NCBI RefSeq assembly: GCF_009903685.1 | Contig: NZ_JAAABI010000001.1 | Coordinates: forward strand, 868,001 to 932,000 | From: Flagellimonas ochracea | GTDB lineage: Bacteria; Bacteroidota; Bacteroidia; Flavobacteriales; Flavobacteriaceae | DNA length: 64,000 bases | Direction of reading: 5' to 3' | Part shown: positions 1 through 9,241 of the stretch, piece after piece | Position numbering within the stretch: position 1 is the first letter of the stretch | Layout: each line of letters starts with the position of its first letter | The notes under the pieces: generated by a model | What the model was told of the DNA's origin: nothing | Seen by the model: only the letters and a program-made list of their open reading frames with translations | The model's database searches: none | Made by a program: the position numbers and the translations under genes

Positions 1-1
1 G

Positions 2-157
2 AAAGTTGTCGGAGAAGAAAATGCTCGAGCTATGTTGAGTATTTTCCCTGCTGGGTTAGAGGGTATGTTTGCGGAATTAGCGGAATTACCTGCTGGACCA
101 CCTGACATGGAAAAAGTGAGTGAAATTTGTGGGAAATATAATTTGAGATTTGTATAA
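2..157 (+). CDS. Cupin domain protein, C-terminal fragment
   Basis: The open frame enters from the left edge and ends at TAA 155-157, giving 51 residues. The fragment contains the pattern FPAGLEGMFAELAELPAGPP followed by a short helix ending in KYNLRF. This resembles the C-terminal helical tail after the barrel of quercetinase-like cupin proteins, which typically ends with a PAGPPD..KYGLEF-like segment. The metal-binding barrel lies outside the window, so the reaction cannot be named. An attC-like site starts 12 nt after the stop, so the gene looks like the last part of a cassette. Confidence 0.6.
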   Translation, partial: KVVGEENARAMLSIFPAGLEGMFAELAELPAGPPDMEKVSEICGKYNLRFV

Positions 158-168
158 AAAATACAGTT

Positions 169-319
169 GCCAACAATGGCTATAAGTAATTGCTTGTTCT
201 CGCCTACTTCTGAAAAATTGCTGGCGCCAGTTCGTTTCGCTCGTGTCTCGTGGATTTTCAGTTTGGTGTGTACTTGCAAGGTTAAGTGCTGACCCCCGCT
301 ACTACTCATAGCGAGACCT
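169..319 (+). repeat. attC-like site 1
   Basis: Left box GCCAAC, spacer AAT and arm GGCTATAAGTA (170-187) pair with TACTACTCATAGC near 300-312, followed by a spacer and CTTTAGG. The expected right GTT has G changed to T. The internal stem TCTGAAAA/TTTTCAG is also present. The sequence is about 90% the same as site 2 at 1631. A copy of the non-coding element starts immediately after it. Confidence 0.6.
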
Positions 320-574
320 TTAGGAAAAATACCTGTGGTCCTTCAAGCCAGATCACTTCGTGTTCTTCCCTCCTTGAACTATTTTTCCTAAAGGCCCCGC
401 AGTACGACTGCAGATTCGCCAAGAATAACCTTATATTTAATACGCAAAAACAGGCCCTCACATCCGCTAGTCCGGTACTTTACCCAACAAGGACTATGGC
501 GAATCAGCGCTTAATGGCTACTATAGCCAATGCAAGCTGAGCTTGCAACCCTACTCGCCATAGCCTTGGGGCCT
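320..574 (+). repeat. Non-coding cassette-like element, copy 1 (full length)
   Basis: This 255-bp element shares most of its bases with copies at 3402, 8454, 9371, 10453 and 17391. It starts TTAGGAAAAAT, which pairs with ATTTTTCCTAA about 60 nt on (first hairpin). An outer stem AAAGGCCCC/GGGGCCTTT then encloses CAGATTCGCC/GGCGAATC and smaller hairpins. It begins at the base after the crossover position of attC-like site 1. The small open frames crossing it are not conserved among copies, so I call it non-coding. The alcohol dehydrogenase starts 42 nt downstream. Confidence 0.7.
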
Positions 575-615
575 TTATAAGTAATTAAAAAATATAACCT
601 AGAAAATAATATATT

Positions 616-1623
616 ATGAAAGTAAACGGATATGCCGCCACTGAGCAAAAAGCAAAACTAATACCCTACTCATATGACTTAGGAGAAATTGGTTCTGAAG
701 AAGTTGATATTAAAGTTTCCTATTGTGGCATATGCCATTCTGATTTGAGTATGATAAATAATGATTGGGGAATGACTCAATATCCTATTGTACCTGGTCA
801 TGAAATAATTGGTGAAGTAATAGCTATCGGTAATGCTGTTAAAAATGTAAGTGTTGGCGACAAAGTGGGATTGGGCTGGATGTCAGCATCCTGCATGAGT
901 TGTGAGCAGTGTATGGATGGTGAGCACCACCTTTGCCCACAGAGCGAGGCTACTATTGTAGGCAGAAATGGCGGATTTGCAGACAAGGTTCGTGGACATT
1001 GGTCATGGGCCATTCCTCTTCCAGAAGGTATTGATATGAGTAAAGCGGGACCTTTATTATGTGGAGGGATTACCGTTTTCAATCCTATAATACTAGCTGG
1101 TGTAAAACCAACGGATAAAGTTGGTGTCATTGGAATTGGAGGGTTAGGACATATGGCCGTTAAATTTTTAAAACACTGGGGATGTGAAGTAATTGCTTTT
1201 AGCTCAAATCCAGCTAAAAAGAAGTCCATTTTAAATATGGGTGCAAGTCAGGTGATAGATTCAACATCTACTGAAGAATTAGAAAGTATAAATGGAAAAC
1301 TTGATTTTATATTAAATACCACTAATGTCTCTCTAGATTGGAATTCTTATTTGACCGCATTAGCACCTAAAGGAAAATTTCATACCGTAGGAGCTGTATT
1401 GGAGCCCATGGAAATTCCTGCATTCAGTTTGATTATGGGAGAAAAATCTGTAGGAGGAAGTCCGATAGGTAGTCCTGCACTAACTAAAACCATGCTTGAC
1501 TTTTGTGTAAGACACAATATTTATCCGGATGTTGAGGAATTTCCAATGGCAAAGGTAAATGAAGCAATTGAACACCTAGAAAATGGTAAAGCTCGATTTA
1601 GGATAGTATTGAAAAATAAGTAA
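616..1623 (+). CDS. Zinc-dependent NAD(P) alcohol dehydrogenase
   Basis: This 335-residue medium-chain dehydrogenase/reductase resembles the cinnamyl-alcohol/YahK branch. Catalytic-zinc ligands are visible as C37 in YCGICHSD, H62-E63 in GHE and a later cysteine. C93, C96, C99 and C107 make the structural zinc lobe. The Rossmann motif GIGGLG follows near residue 175. Known members reduce aldehydes to alcohols with NADPH in the cytoplasm; the substrate here is unknown. The ATG lies 42 nt after the non-coding element and the stop is 8 nt before the next attC-like site, so the gene is packed like a single-gene cassette. Confidence 0.9.
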   Translation: MKVNGYAATEQKAKLIPYSYDLGEIGSEEVDIKVSYCGICHSDLSMINNDWGMTQYPIVPGHEIIGEVIAIGNAVKNVSVGDKVGLGWMSASCMSCEQCMDGEHHLCPQSEATIVGRNGGFADKVRGHWSWAIPLPEGIDMSKAGPLLCGGITVFNPIILAGVKPTDKVGVIGIGGLGHMAVKFLKHWGCEVIAFSSNPAKKKSILNMGASQVIDSTSTEELESINGKLDFILNTTNVSLDWNSYLTALAPKGKFHTVGAVLEPMEIPAFSLIMGEKSVGGSPIGSPALTKTMLDFCVRHNIYPDVEEFPMAKVNEAIEHLENGKARFRIVLKNK

Positions 1624-1630
1624 CTACTCA

Positions 1631-1786
1631 CAACAATGGCTATAAGTAATTGCTTGTTCTCGCCTACTTCTGAAAAATTGCTGGCGCCAGTTCGCTTCGC
1701 TCGTGTCTCGCGGATTTTCAGTTTGGTGTGTACTTGCAAGGTTAAGTACTGACCCCCGCTACTACTCATAGCCGAGACCGTTACAG
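1631..1786 (+). repeat. attC-like site 2
   Basis: CAAC at 1631-1634, spacer AAT and arm GGCTATAAGTA pair with TACTACTCATAGCC (1759-1772), then GAGACC and GTTAC with the predicted crossover between G1780 and T1781. It starts 8 nt after the alcohol dehydrogenase stop. It is nearly identical to site 1 and related to site 8. Confidence 0.68.
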
Positions 1787-1892
1787 GTAATTTGGAATAC
1801 CTTTCTAGGTGATAAGTTCAATTAAAATTTCTTTTTGTGTAACAATTTAAGATATAGGTCATCTCTATGGTGTCAACTACATCTTACAATAA

Positions 1893-3263
1893 ATGAAAAA
1901 ATTAGTTTTACTAACCCTATCAAGCTTGATAGTTTTATGTTGCCAGGAGAATCAGCCAACACAGGAAAAAAGAAATAGTGAAATATTTTTAACGGATGTT
2001 GAAGAAATTCTAAATCAGGAAATTCCAAAACTACAATCCGAGCAAAATGTGCCAGCCGTTGGCGTTGGGTTAATTGAGGATGGAAAAATCAGATTTATAA
2101 AGGTCTATGGGGAGCATCAGCTTGGAAAAAAAGCAACGGAAAATACAGTTTTCAATGTAGCATCGATAGCAAAGGTGATTACAACAATGACTGTTTTGAA
2201 ATTGATAGATGACGGAAATTGGAAATTGGATGAGCCACTTTTTAACTATTGGATTGACCCAGACATAATAAATGATTCTTTGCATAGAAGAATAACTACA
2301 AGACATTCGCTGACTCATACAACAGGCTTTAATAACTGGAGAAGAATGAATGATTCCGGTAGACTGGAATTTGATTTTGAACCTGGAGACAAATATCAAT
2401 ATTCAGGAGAAGGAATGGAATACTTGAAGATAGCTTTAGAGAATAAGTTCAATAAAGATTTTGGAGAACTGGCAGATTCATTAGTTTTCAAACCGTTGGA
2501 TATGAACAGTGCTACTTTAAAGTGGATTCCTGAAAAAGATACATTGAGATTTGCCAAATGGTATGACGGTAATGGAAATGAACATGACGTTGATGACTAT
2601 AGCACGCCTGAAGCTAGTGCAGCTGACGACTTATTAGTTACAGTGGAAGATTTAGCCAAATTTGGAATTAGTGTTATGGATACGACCCTAATAAACAAAT
2701 CACTCTTTTTAGAGATGGTTAAACCCCAAATTAAAATCCATGATAACGTAAAGCAAGGTTTGGGATGGACGATAGTGAGTGGTTTGCCCAATAATAATTA
2801 TGCTCTGAATCACGATGGCGGTGATATGGGTGTAGCAACAACAATTATTCTTTTACCTAATTCTAAAAGTGGAATTATTGTGTTCACCAATGGTGATAAT
2901 GGTCGGATTCTCTGCAACGCCATTGTTAAAAAAGCAATTAAGTTTGGAGATAAAATAATCCAAAAATTATATTGGGGTGGTGAAATACCAGAGATGATAA
3001 CAATTAATCATGACTTATTACAAAAGTATTCAGGAGCTTACCAAACGAATCAAAATACAGTATTGTCCTTTATCCAAAGAGACAATGCCTTAAAAATAGT
3101 GGGGGAAGGTGTTCCAGGAGTAGAAATTTATCCAAAATCTGATACGGAATTTTTCCCAACTGACTTTGAAGTTTTTTTTGAGTTTGTGGATGTTGAAGAA
3201 GGGCTGAAATTTGAATTAAAAAGTCAGGGCAAAATTATTTTGGAAGGAATCAAAAGTCAATAA
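1893..3263 (+). CDS. Serine hydrolase lipoprotein, beta-lactamase-fold (SxxK)
   Basis: This 456-residue protein of the class C beta-lactamase/DD-peptidase-like superfamily (Pfam Beta-lactamase) has a signal peptide with a lipobox-like VLCC near residue 16, suggesting a lipoprotein. The nucleophile motif SIAK is at residues 91-94, the tyrosine motif YSG at 170-172, and a third motif HDGG lies near residue 308. An extra C-terminal domain of about 110 residues follows. Members act on D-amino acid peptides, esters or beta-lactams, and the sequence does not say which. The gene lies between two attC-like sites. It is not closely similar to the two other serine hydrolases of the array. Confidence 0.85.
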   Translation: MKKLVLLTLSSLIVLCCQENQPTQEKRNSEIFLTDVEEILNQEIPKLQSEQNVPAVGVGLIEDGKIRFIKVYGEHQLGKKATENTVFNVASIAKVITTMTVLKLIDDGNWKLDEPLFNYWIDPDIINDSLHRRITTRHSLTHTTGFNNWRRMNDSGRLEFDFEPGDKYQYSGEGMEYLKIALENKFNKDFGELADSLVFKPLDMNSATLKWIPEKDTLRFAKWYDGNGNEHDVDDYSTPEASAADDLLVTVEDLAKFGISVMDTTLINKSLFLEMVKPQIKIHDNVKQGLGWTIVSGLPNNNYALNHDGGDMGVATTIILLPNSKSGIIVFTNGDNGRILCNAIVKKAIKFGDKIIQKLYWGGEIPEMITINHDLLQKYSGAYQTNQNTVLSFIQRDNALKIVGEGVPGVEIYPKSDTEFFPTDFEVFFEFVDVEEGLKFELKSQGKIILEGIKSQ

Positions 3264-3277
3264 TCGAAAAACTACCT

Positions 3278-3407
3278 ACAACAACGTATATACCATATTG
3301 CCAAAATTTGGCCAACTTTAAACTCCCCCCTACTAATAAACCTCAGTTACGACTGAATAAAATAAAACTACTAATATGGCAACATGCCATATACCAAACC
3401 GTTAGGA
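3278..3407 (+). repeat. attC-like site 3
   Basis: The left part is ACAAC, AAC and GTATATACCATATTGCC. The right part is GGCAACATGCCATATACC, AAACC and GTTAGG. The arms GTATAT/ATATAC and TTGCC/GGCAA pair although they differ from the GGCTAT arms of sites 1 and 2. The predicted crossover is G3401/T3402. The stop of the serine hydrolase is 14 nt upstream and element copy 2 starts at 3402. Confidence 0.65.
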
Positions 3408-3611
3408 AAAATACCTGTGGTCCTTCAAGCCAGATCACTTCGTGATTTTCCCTCCTTGAACTATTTTTCCTAAAGGTCCCACAGTACGACTGCAGATTCG
3501 CCAAGAATAACCTTATATTTAATACCCAAGAACAGGCCCTCACAACCGCTGGTTAGGTACCACTTTACCTAACAAAAGAAATTCCCTTTTCTGTGTTGCC
3601 AAATCAGCGTT
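3402..3611 (+). repeat. Non-coding cassette-like element, copy 2 (3' part degraded)
   Basis: The first 175 bp match the other copies: TTAGGAAAAAT hairpin, TCCCACAG, GCAGATTCGCC, and the TTAGGTA/TACCTAA hairpin. After about 3580 the sequence diverges and keeps only an AATCAGCG remnant near 3604; the closing CTGTGGGG arm is missing. The start coincides with the crossover base of attC-like site 3. Nothing else is seen before the AraC gene at 3683. Confidence 0.6.
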
Positions 3612-3682
3612 TTGTGTAAGCGTATTAAAATCAAGTAATAGACATTTGAAACGAATTTGAAAAATAATTAACATGACAAGGA

Positions 3683-4585
3683 ATGTCTGTATATAAAATA
3701 GGTTCAATAAGTCATTTGCATAGTTTGCTAGGGTTGCCAAAGCCCCAGCATCCGCTTATTTCATTAGTAGATGTATCTAAAACCCAAGTAACAGAGGAAC
3801 AAGTAAACGCAAAAGTAATTTATGACTTCTATATGGTGTCACTGAAGGACAAAAGCTGCGGCATGGAGTATGGCAGAAATTCTTTTGACTTTGATGAAGG
3901 GGTTATGATCTTTACTGCTCCTGGTCAGGTGTACACCTTTACCAAGCCTTTCAAACCCGGAGAAATAAAGGGCTGGATGCTTTTTTTTCACCCAGATTTG
4001 ATACGCAACTCACACTTAAGTAGTCAAATTGACGACTACTCGTTTTTCAATTATGATGTGATTGAAGCACTGCATTTATCGGAATACGAAGAAAGAACCA
4101 TGAATGCGACTGTTGATCAAATAAAAAACGAGTACCAGCAGCGCATTGATAATCACAGCCAGCGTGTGATTGTTTCCAATATCGAACTACTTCTAAATTA
4201 TAGCCTCAGGTACTACGAAAGGCAATTTAATACCCGTGTCAGTCAGAGCAGAGATGTTATAGCCGTATTTGAAAGGGAACTCAAAAGCTATTTTAACTCA
4301 CAAAAAAACTTGGAACTAGGCTTACCTGATGTAAAGTACTTTGCCAATATCTCGCATTTGTCTCCTCATTATTTTAGTGACCTTGTTAAGAAAGAAACCG
4401 GTAGAACACCCAAAGGTCATATCAATGATTATGTCATTGAGCTGGCAAAAAACAGATTGTTGTCATCTGATCATTCGGTTAGTGAAATAGCCTATGAATT
4501 GGGCTTTAACTATCCTCATTATTTTACCCGATTATTCAAGTCTAAAACCGGACAGACACCAATTGAATACCGCAATCTGAATTGA
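3683..4585 (+). CDS. AraC-family transcriptional regulator
   Basis: This 300-residue regulator has an N-terminal cupin-like sensing region (about 20-150). Its C-terminal pair of helix-turn-helix motifs (about 195-298) has the family pattern YFANISHLSPHYFSDLVKKE and, in the second helix pair, IAYELGFNYPHYFTRLFKSK. The ligand is unknown. It sits 96 nt upstream of an aldehyde dehydrogenase and a short-chain dehydrogenase on the same strand, so it is probably their local regulator. There is no attC-like site between them, so this may be a multi-gene cassette or an older insertion. Confidence 0.9.
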   Translation: MSVYKIGSISHLHSLLGLPKPQHPLISLVDVSKTQVTEEQVNAKVIYDFYMVSLKDKSCGMEYGRNSFDFDEGVMIFTAPGQVYTFTKPFKPGEIKGWMLFFHPDLIRNSHLSSQIDDYSFFNYDVIEALHLSEYEERTMNATVDQIKNEYQQRIDNHSQRVIVSNIELLLNYSLRYYERQFNTRVSQSRDVIAVFERELKSYFNSQKNLELGLPDVKYFANISHLSPHYFSDLVKKETGRTPKGHINDYVIELAKNRLLSSDHSVSEIAYELGFNYPHYFTRLFKSKTGQTPIEYRNLN

Positions 4586-4681
4586 CTCTGCACTTTGTGT
4601 TATCCTTCCTGCAACTAGTGCAAGTTCAAACTGGTCAATCGCTCCAACTTTGTATTGTAATTAAAATTTAATCTCAATACA

Positions 4682-6277
4682 ATGACAGCACAAGAAGCTT
4701 ATAACCAATTAGACCCAAAGCATTGGGCAAAAACATCAGTTAGCGCGAGATTATCCTTACTGAAGCAAATTCAACAAAACTTAAAAACGCATGCAAATTC
4801 ACTTGGGGAAACGGACGCCAGGATGAAAAACGACCTGATAGGTCAAAATGCAGTAAGTAAAGCAGAAGGAATGGGTGGTACGGTAATGCCCATGGCCACT
4901 ACGCTCATGGGAATCACTAAACTGTATGAGAGTCTCCTAAAAGGGAAAATGCCTCAGCCCAATTCTATAAAGGAAATCGATAATAATCTATTTGAAGCCC
5001 ATGTGTTTCCAATACATTCAAAAGACAAGTTGGCAGCAGGAAAACAAAAGGGATACCTACATATTGAGGGAAAGCCCACTCAAATAAACCCTCTGGATAA
5101 ACCTGCTGGAGTAATAGCCATCTCTGGTGCTGGAAATTACAGTTCTTCCATTGAAATGGCAATGGCACTTTTTTTAGAAAATAAGGCCGTTGTGCATAAA
5201 CCCCATCAATTGAATGAAGCAACTGATGTGATTTGGGAAAAAGTCTTCGCACCGCTAATTGAGTGTAGAGCCCTTGCTTTTTGTGATGCTGACCAGGGCA
5301 GGGCACTGTCTCAGCTTGATGGCCTTCATTCCATCTATTTCACCGGTTCTACAGAAGTGGCACACGCCATTCAAAATGTAGCAAAAGCTCCTTTGGTTGC
5401 CGAATGTGGTGGTAACAATCCTTGCATCATTGTACCCGGTAAATGGTCAGAAAAAGACATAGAAAGGCAGGCTATTCAAATAGTTTCAGCGGGTAAACTG
5501 AATGGAGGCGCCATCTGCGGGAGACCTCAAACCATTATTACTTCAAAAAATTGGGGTCAAAGAGAACAATTCCTCAATGAACTGCGCAAAGCAATTACCG
5601 AAGAAACATTTGCCTGCTGTTCGTATTACCCAGGCGTGGAACAAACCAGTGAAGCATTTCTTCAGCATCAACCTTCGGCTGAAATCTTGAAGCCCGAAAA
5701 TGGGAAGTACAACAAAAGCGACTGTGTGCTTATTCCTAACCTTTCCGAAGATGATTTTGCCATCAAGAACGAGGCATTCTGTCAAATATTCGGTGAGATT
5801 CCTTTAGACACTTCCGAAGATACCGGTGATTTCTTAACCAAGGCAACTGACTTTTGCAACAACAAATTACTTGGTTCCTTGGGCTGCATGATATTAGTGG
5901 ACAACAAAACGCTTAAGGCTAACGAGGCAAGAGTTCATCAGGCAATACGAGAGCTCAATTATGGAGGTATTGCTGTTAATGATATTCCACCGAATATCTG
6001 GCTAAATGGCTATTTAACCTGGGGAGGCTGTGGAGAGACAACTGCTGATTTTATCTCTGGTGTGGGAAATTTTGGAAATCCGTTGAACTTCGAAAATGTC
6101 AAAAAATCTGTCCTGATCAATGATTTTAATGCCACCAGTTTTGAATTCACGAATAGAAAGCGGGTAGAGCATTTGGTTGAAAATGTGTCTTATTTCAATA
6201 CCGACCAAAGCTGGGGACATTTTTTGAAGTTGGCAGGACAAATGACAATTGATAACCTAAAGGGAAAAGACTTTTAA
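4682..6277 (+). CDS. Aldehyde dehydrogenase family protein
   Basis: This 531-residue ALDH-superfamily enzyme has the general-base glutamate E241 in AECGGNNP and the nucleophile cysteine C279 in GGAICGRP; the spacing of 38 residues fits the family. It is longer than a usual ALDH (about 480-500) because of an N-terminal extension and inserts. It presumably oxidises an aldehyde with NAD(P) in the cytoplasm; the substrate is unknown. The SDR gene follows 17 nt downstream, so the two are likely co-transcribed, with the upstream AraC protein as probable regulator. Confidence 0.85.
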   Translation: MTAQEAYNQLDPKHWAKTSVSARLSLLKQIQQNLKTHANSLGETDARMKNDLIGQNAVSKAEGMGGTVMPMATTLMGITKLYESLLKGKMPQPNSIKEIDNNLFEAHVFPIHSKDKLAAGKQKGYLHIEGKPTQINPLDKPAGVIAISGAGNYSSSIEMAMALFLENKAVVHKPHQLNEATDVIWEKVFAPLIECRALAFCDADQGRALSQLDGLHSIYFTGSTEVAHAIQNVAKAPLVAECGGNNPCIIVPGKWSEKDIERQAIQIVSAGKLNGGAICGRPQTIITSKNWGQREQFLNELRKAITEETFACCSYYPGVEQTSEAFLQHQPSAEILKPENGKYNKSDCVLIPNLSEDDFAIKNEAFCQIFGEIPLDTSEDTGDFLTKATDFCNNKLLGSLGCMILVDNKTLKANEARVHQAIRELNYGGIAVNDIPPNIWLNGYLTWGGCGETTADFISGVGNFGNPLNFENVKKSVLINDFNATSFEFTNRKRVEHLVENVSYFNTDQSWGHFLKLAGQMTIDNLKGKDF

Positions 6278-6294
6278 TTTAAAATCACAATAAA

Positions 6295-7116
6295 ATGAAT
6301 AAGACAATATTAATCACAGGATGCAGCACCGGAATAGGTCGTATAACTGCAAAATACTTTCAGGAAAAAGGATGGAACGTAGCTGCTACTGTCCGTTCAA
6401 ACCCTGATCAAGACACTGAATTAAACGCATTGGAGAATGTATTTGTCGTAGCATTGGATGTTACCAAAAAAGATACTATTAAAGATGCTGTAACAAAAAC
6501 GGTTGAGCGATTTGGAAAAATTGATGTATTGCTAAACAATGCTGGTTATGGTTCTTACGGTATTTTAGAAGCTACTCCCGAAAAGGCAATCCGAATGCAG
6601 TTTGATGTCAATGTAATCGGGACTTTGTTGGTTTCTAAGAATGTCATTCCACATATGCGTAAAGCAGGAGAAGGAACAATCATCAATATTTCTTCAATGG
6701 GTGGTAAGATAACTTTACCGTTAGGTACGCTTTATCACGGTTCTAAGTTTGCAGTTGAAGGGTTATCAGAAGCTTTGTCTTTTGAATTGGAAGCCGTTGG
6801 TATTAAAGTGAAAATGATTGAGCCAGGTATGATTAACACCAATTTTGAAGATACGTTAATACAGGGCTTGAACATAGACCAAAGCATGACAGAGTATGGA
6901 GAATTTCTTCAAAAGGCCATGAAAGGTATGCAACAGTCAGGAAGTAATAGTTCTGAACCTATAATTGTAGCTGAAAAAATATTTGAAGCCGCTACCGATA
7001 GTAAAAACCAATTGAGGTATATCGTGGGTCCAGACGCTGAACAGCTTATCTCAGCGAGAAAACAAATGGATGACACAGCATATATGGCCTTGATGAAGCA
7101 ACAAATGGGACTTTAG
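6295..7116 (+). CDS. Short-chain dehydrogenase/reductase
   Basis: This 273-residue classical SDR has the nucleotide-binding motif TGCSTGIG at residues 8-15, NNAG at 81-84, the catalytic serine in NISS near 133 and Y147-x-x-x-K151. Known members use NAD(P)H to oxidise or reduce hydroxyl/keto groups. It follows the aldehyde dehydrogenase by 17 nt, and with AraC forms a likely aldehyde/alcohol handling unit. The substrate cannot be deduced. Confidence 0.9.
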   Translation: MNKTILITGCSTGIGRITAKYFQEKGWNVAATVRSNPDQDTELNALENVFVVALDVTKKDTIKDAVTKTVERFGKIDVLLNNAGYGSYGILEATPEKAIRMQFDVNVIGTLLVSKNVIPHMRKAGEGTIINISSMGGKITLPLGTLYHGSKFAVEGLSEALSFELEAVGIKVKMIEPGMINTNFEDTLIQGLNIDQSMTEYGEFLQKAMKGMQQSGSNSSEPIIVAEKIFEAATDSKNQLRYIVGPDAEQLISARKQMDDTAYMALMKQQMGL

Positions 7117-7193
7117 TTAAGAATCAACATTAAGCGTATTGTTCATAGCCAAAACTGTTAAGTATATTTTAAAGGAGATTACTTAAAACAATT

Positions 7194-8228
7194 ATGATTG
7201 TAACCAAAGGCATAAATTTTAGCAGCTTGGTCACTTGGACTGGACACCATGTCTTATGGTTGTTGTCTTTAATGGCTACCATTGCTTCTTTATATTACTT
7301 CGAAATTATTTCACTGAACATTCCCTGGCTACCTGTTTCTGTCATTGGTACAGCAGTGGCATTTTATGTAGGTTTTAAAAATAATCAGGCTTACGATAGA
7401 ATGTGGGAGGCTCGCAAAATTTGGGGCGGAATAGTCAATGACAGTCGTACTTGGGGAATGATGGTGGATGGATACGTAACCAACCTTTTCAAAGAAAAGA
7501 AGGCTAGTGAATCGGAAATCCAACAACTTAAAAAACGATTGATATACAGGCATATCGCTTGGCTTTATGCCCATAGAAGTCAACTTTTGGTTGCCACACT
7601 TTGGGAGCATATCAGTCAAGGTGGACATACAGCAAGAACTGCGAAAATGTATCAGCAAAAATTCGGTGTAGGGCTGTTGGGCGATGAAATCACAAGAACG
7701 GAGCTCAAATTATTTTTACCCACGGAAGAACACGACAGGCTAATTTCCAATGTCAACACGGCAACTCAAATAATTATTGAGCAATCAAGAGATTTAGTCA
7801 AGCTAAGAGCGCAAGACTTTATAGACGACTTTCGTCATATGGAAATGGGCAATATCCTTAGGAGTTTTTACGAACTGCAAGGCAAGAATGAGCGAATTAA
7901 AAAGTTCCCATTACCACGTCAATATGCCAATATGAGTCGGTATTTTGTGGGAATATTCATTTTGCTTTTACCCTTTAGTATGATACCAGAGTTGATGAAG
8001 TTGGGCGATTGGGGCATATGGCTTTCTATTCCAATTACTGCATTGATAGGTTGGGTGTATGTTATGATGGAGGTAGTAGGCGATTACACAGAAAATCCAT
8101 TTCAAGGTATGGCAAATGATATTCCTATGATGTCCCTGTGTAGAGTAATCGAAATAGACCTTAGAGAAATGCTTGGAGAATCAGATTTGCCTCCAAATGT
8201 AGAAGCAAAAAATGGGGTGTTGATGTAA
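7194..8228 (+). CDS. Bestrophin-family (UPF0187) membrane protein
   Basis: This 344-residue membrane protein carries the family hallmark FKNNQAYDRMWEARKIWGGI at residues 61-80, directly after two N-terminal transmembrane helices (about 19-38 and 45-62). A second hydrophobic pair lies at about 233-285, and the conserved C-terminal stretch ENPFQGMANDIPM follows. Bacterial bestrophins form pentameric ion channels, with cation selectivity known for the Klebsiella protein; selectivity here is inference. It is the last gene of the AraC-ALDH-SDR group before attC-like site 4. The 100 nt between its stop and that site hold nothing I recognise. Confidence 0.85.
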   Translation: MIVTKGINFSSLVTWTGHHVLWLLSLMATIASLYYFEIISLNIPWLPVSVIGTAVAFYVGFKNNQAYDRMWEARKIWGGIVNDSRTWGMMVDGYVTNLFKEKKASESEIQQLKKRLIYRHIAWLYAHRSQLLVATLWEHISQGGHTARTAKMYQQKFGVGLLGDEITRTELKLFLPTEEHDRLISNVNTATQIIIEQSRDLVKLRAQDFIDDFRHMEMGNILRSFYELQGKNERIKKFPLPRQYANMSRYFVGIFILLLPFSMIPELMKLGDWGIWLSIPITALIGWVYVMMEVVGDYTENPFQGMANDIPMMSLCRVIEIDLREMLGESDLPPNVEAKNGVLM

Positions 8229-8327
8229 ATTCGTCCCCACTATCAAAGCACATTGCAATCCTCGTTCCTGTGGTTGCAAAGAGCTTTCTCATCAACTCTA
8301 GAGGTAATCAGAATTAAAAAAGCCTGC

Positions 8328-8459
8328 GTACAACATTGTATAAAAGCAATAGCGGTTTGAGAGTAATTTCGAAGCGTTTTCGTATCTAATAAAGTATATT
8401 GCTTTCCGAAAAGTTGGTACGTTTTAATCCGCTACTGCTTTTATATTTGACCGTTAGGA
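8328..8459 (+). repeat. attC-like site 4
   Basis: The left arm CAAC-ATT-GTATAAAAGCAATAGCGG (8331 on) pairs over some 20 nt with CCGCTACTGCTTTTATATT (8429 on), followed by TGACC and GTTAGG. This is the longest arm pairing in the array and its sequence differs from the other sites. The predicted crossover is G8453/T8454, and element copy 3 starts there. Confidence 0.7.
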
Positions 8460-8707
8460 AAAATACCTGTGGCTTCAAGCCAGATCACTTCGTGATCTTC
8501 CCTCCTTGAACTATTTTTCCTAAAGGTCCCACAGTACGACTGCAGATTCGCCAAGAATAACCTTATATTTAATACCCAAGAACAGGCCCTCACAACCGCT
8601 GGTTAGGTACTTTACCCAACCAAGGCCATGCCGAATCAGCGTCTAATGGCTACTATAGCCAATGCAAGTTGAGCTAGCAACGCTACTCGCCATAGCCGTG
8701 GGGCCTT
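8454..8707 (+). repeat. Non-coding cassette-like element, copy 3 (full length)
   Basis: This full-length copy keeps the TTAGGAAAAAT/ATTTTTCCTAA hairpin, the outer stem AAAGGTCCCACAG with GTGGGGCCTTT, the inner stem CAGATTCGCC/GCCGAATCAG and the GCAAGTTGAGCTAGC hairpin. A 2-nt deletion near 8472 breaks any reading frame shared with other copies, which supports a non-coding role. The 115 nt from its end to the next start codon are AT-rich and hold no recognised feature. Confidence 0.7.
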
Positions 8708-8822
8708 TATGGGCAAGTTTTAGGAATATAGCAAGCGAAAGAACGATAAAAAGTAAAAATTAGGACTTATCACAAAAAAGAAGTTTGCTCAAAACTTGAA
8801 TTAAGTAATTAAAATTATTAAG

Positions 8823-9224
8823 ATGAAAATAAGTATTAAACTAATCCACTGGTTGCCAAGGGTTATATGTATACTAGCTATCCTGTTTATCAGTATGTTC
8901 GCGCTCGATGCTTTTAATCATGAAAAAACAATCTGGCAACAGATTGCTGATTTTCTTATGCATCTCATTCCATCTTTTGTTTTAATCATTTTTCTGATCA
9001 TTGCATGGAAACGGGAATTTATTGGTGGTATACTATTTATTTTAATTGGGCTTGGATTTAGTCCATTTATCTTCACGCATAATTATAATATGAACCAATC
9101 TGTATGGATGAGTCTTATGATCATTCTTATTACTACAATCCCGTTTGTCATTGTAGGAATTCTTTTCATTGTGAGTCATAGAATAAAGAAAAAGAATTTT
9201 TCATCTTCAACAAAAAACCAATAA
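8823..9224 (+). CDS. Small four-helix membrane protein (DUF7670-like)
   Basis: This 133-residue hydrophobic protein has four predicted membrane helices at about 10-28, 40-62, 68-88 and 96-118, and a basic C-terminal tail (HRIKKKNF). The patterns WLPRVICILAILFISMFALD and HLIPSFVLIIFLIIAWKREF resemble small uncharacterised membrane proteins that I associate with DUF7670; that link is from memory and was not tested. No function is known. It lies alone between attC-like sites 4 and 5, so it is a single-gene cassette candidate. Confidence 0.6.
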   Translation: MKISIKLIHWLPRVICILAILFISMFALDAFNHEKTIWQQIADFLMHLIPSFVLIIFLIIAWKREFIGGILFILIGLGFSPFIFTHNYNMNQSVWMSLMIILITTIPFVIVGILFIVSHRIKKKNFSSSTKNQ

Positions 9225-9241
9225 GTAAATATCAAACCAGC

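Noticed and set aside
286-540. Open frame of 84 codons inside non-coding element copy 1
   Set aside because: It is not kept in the other copies, has no start context and falls in the stem-loop sequence.
3343-3543. Similar minus-strand open frames crossing element copies 2, 4 and 5 (also 9384-9626 and 10382-10630)
   Set aside because: They look alike because the DNA repeats. A 2-nt deletion in copy 3 breaks the frame, and their ends run into unrelated flanks.
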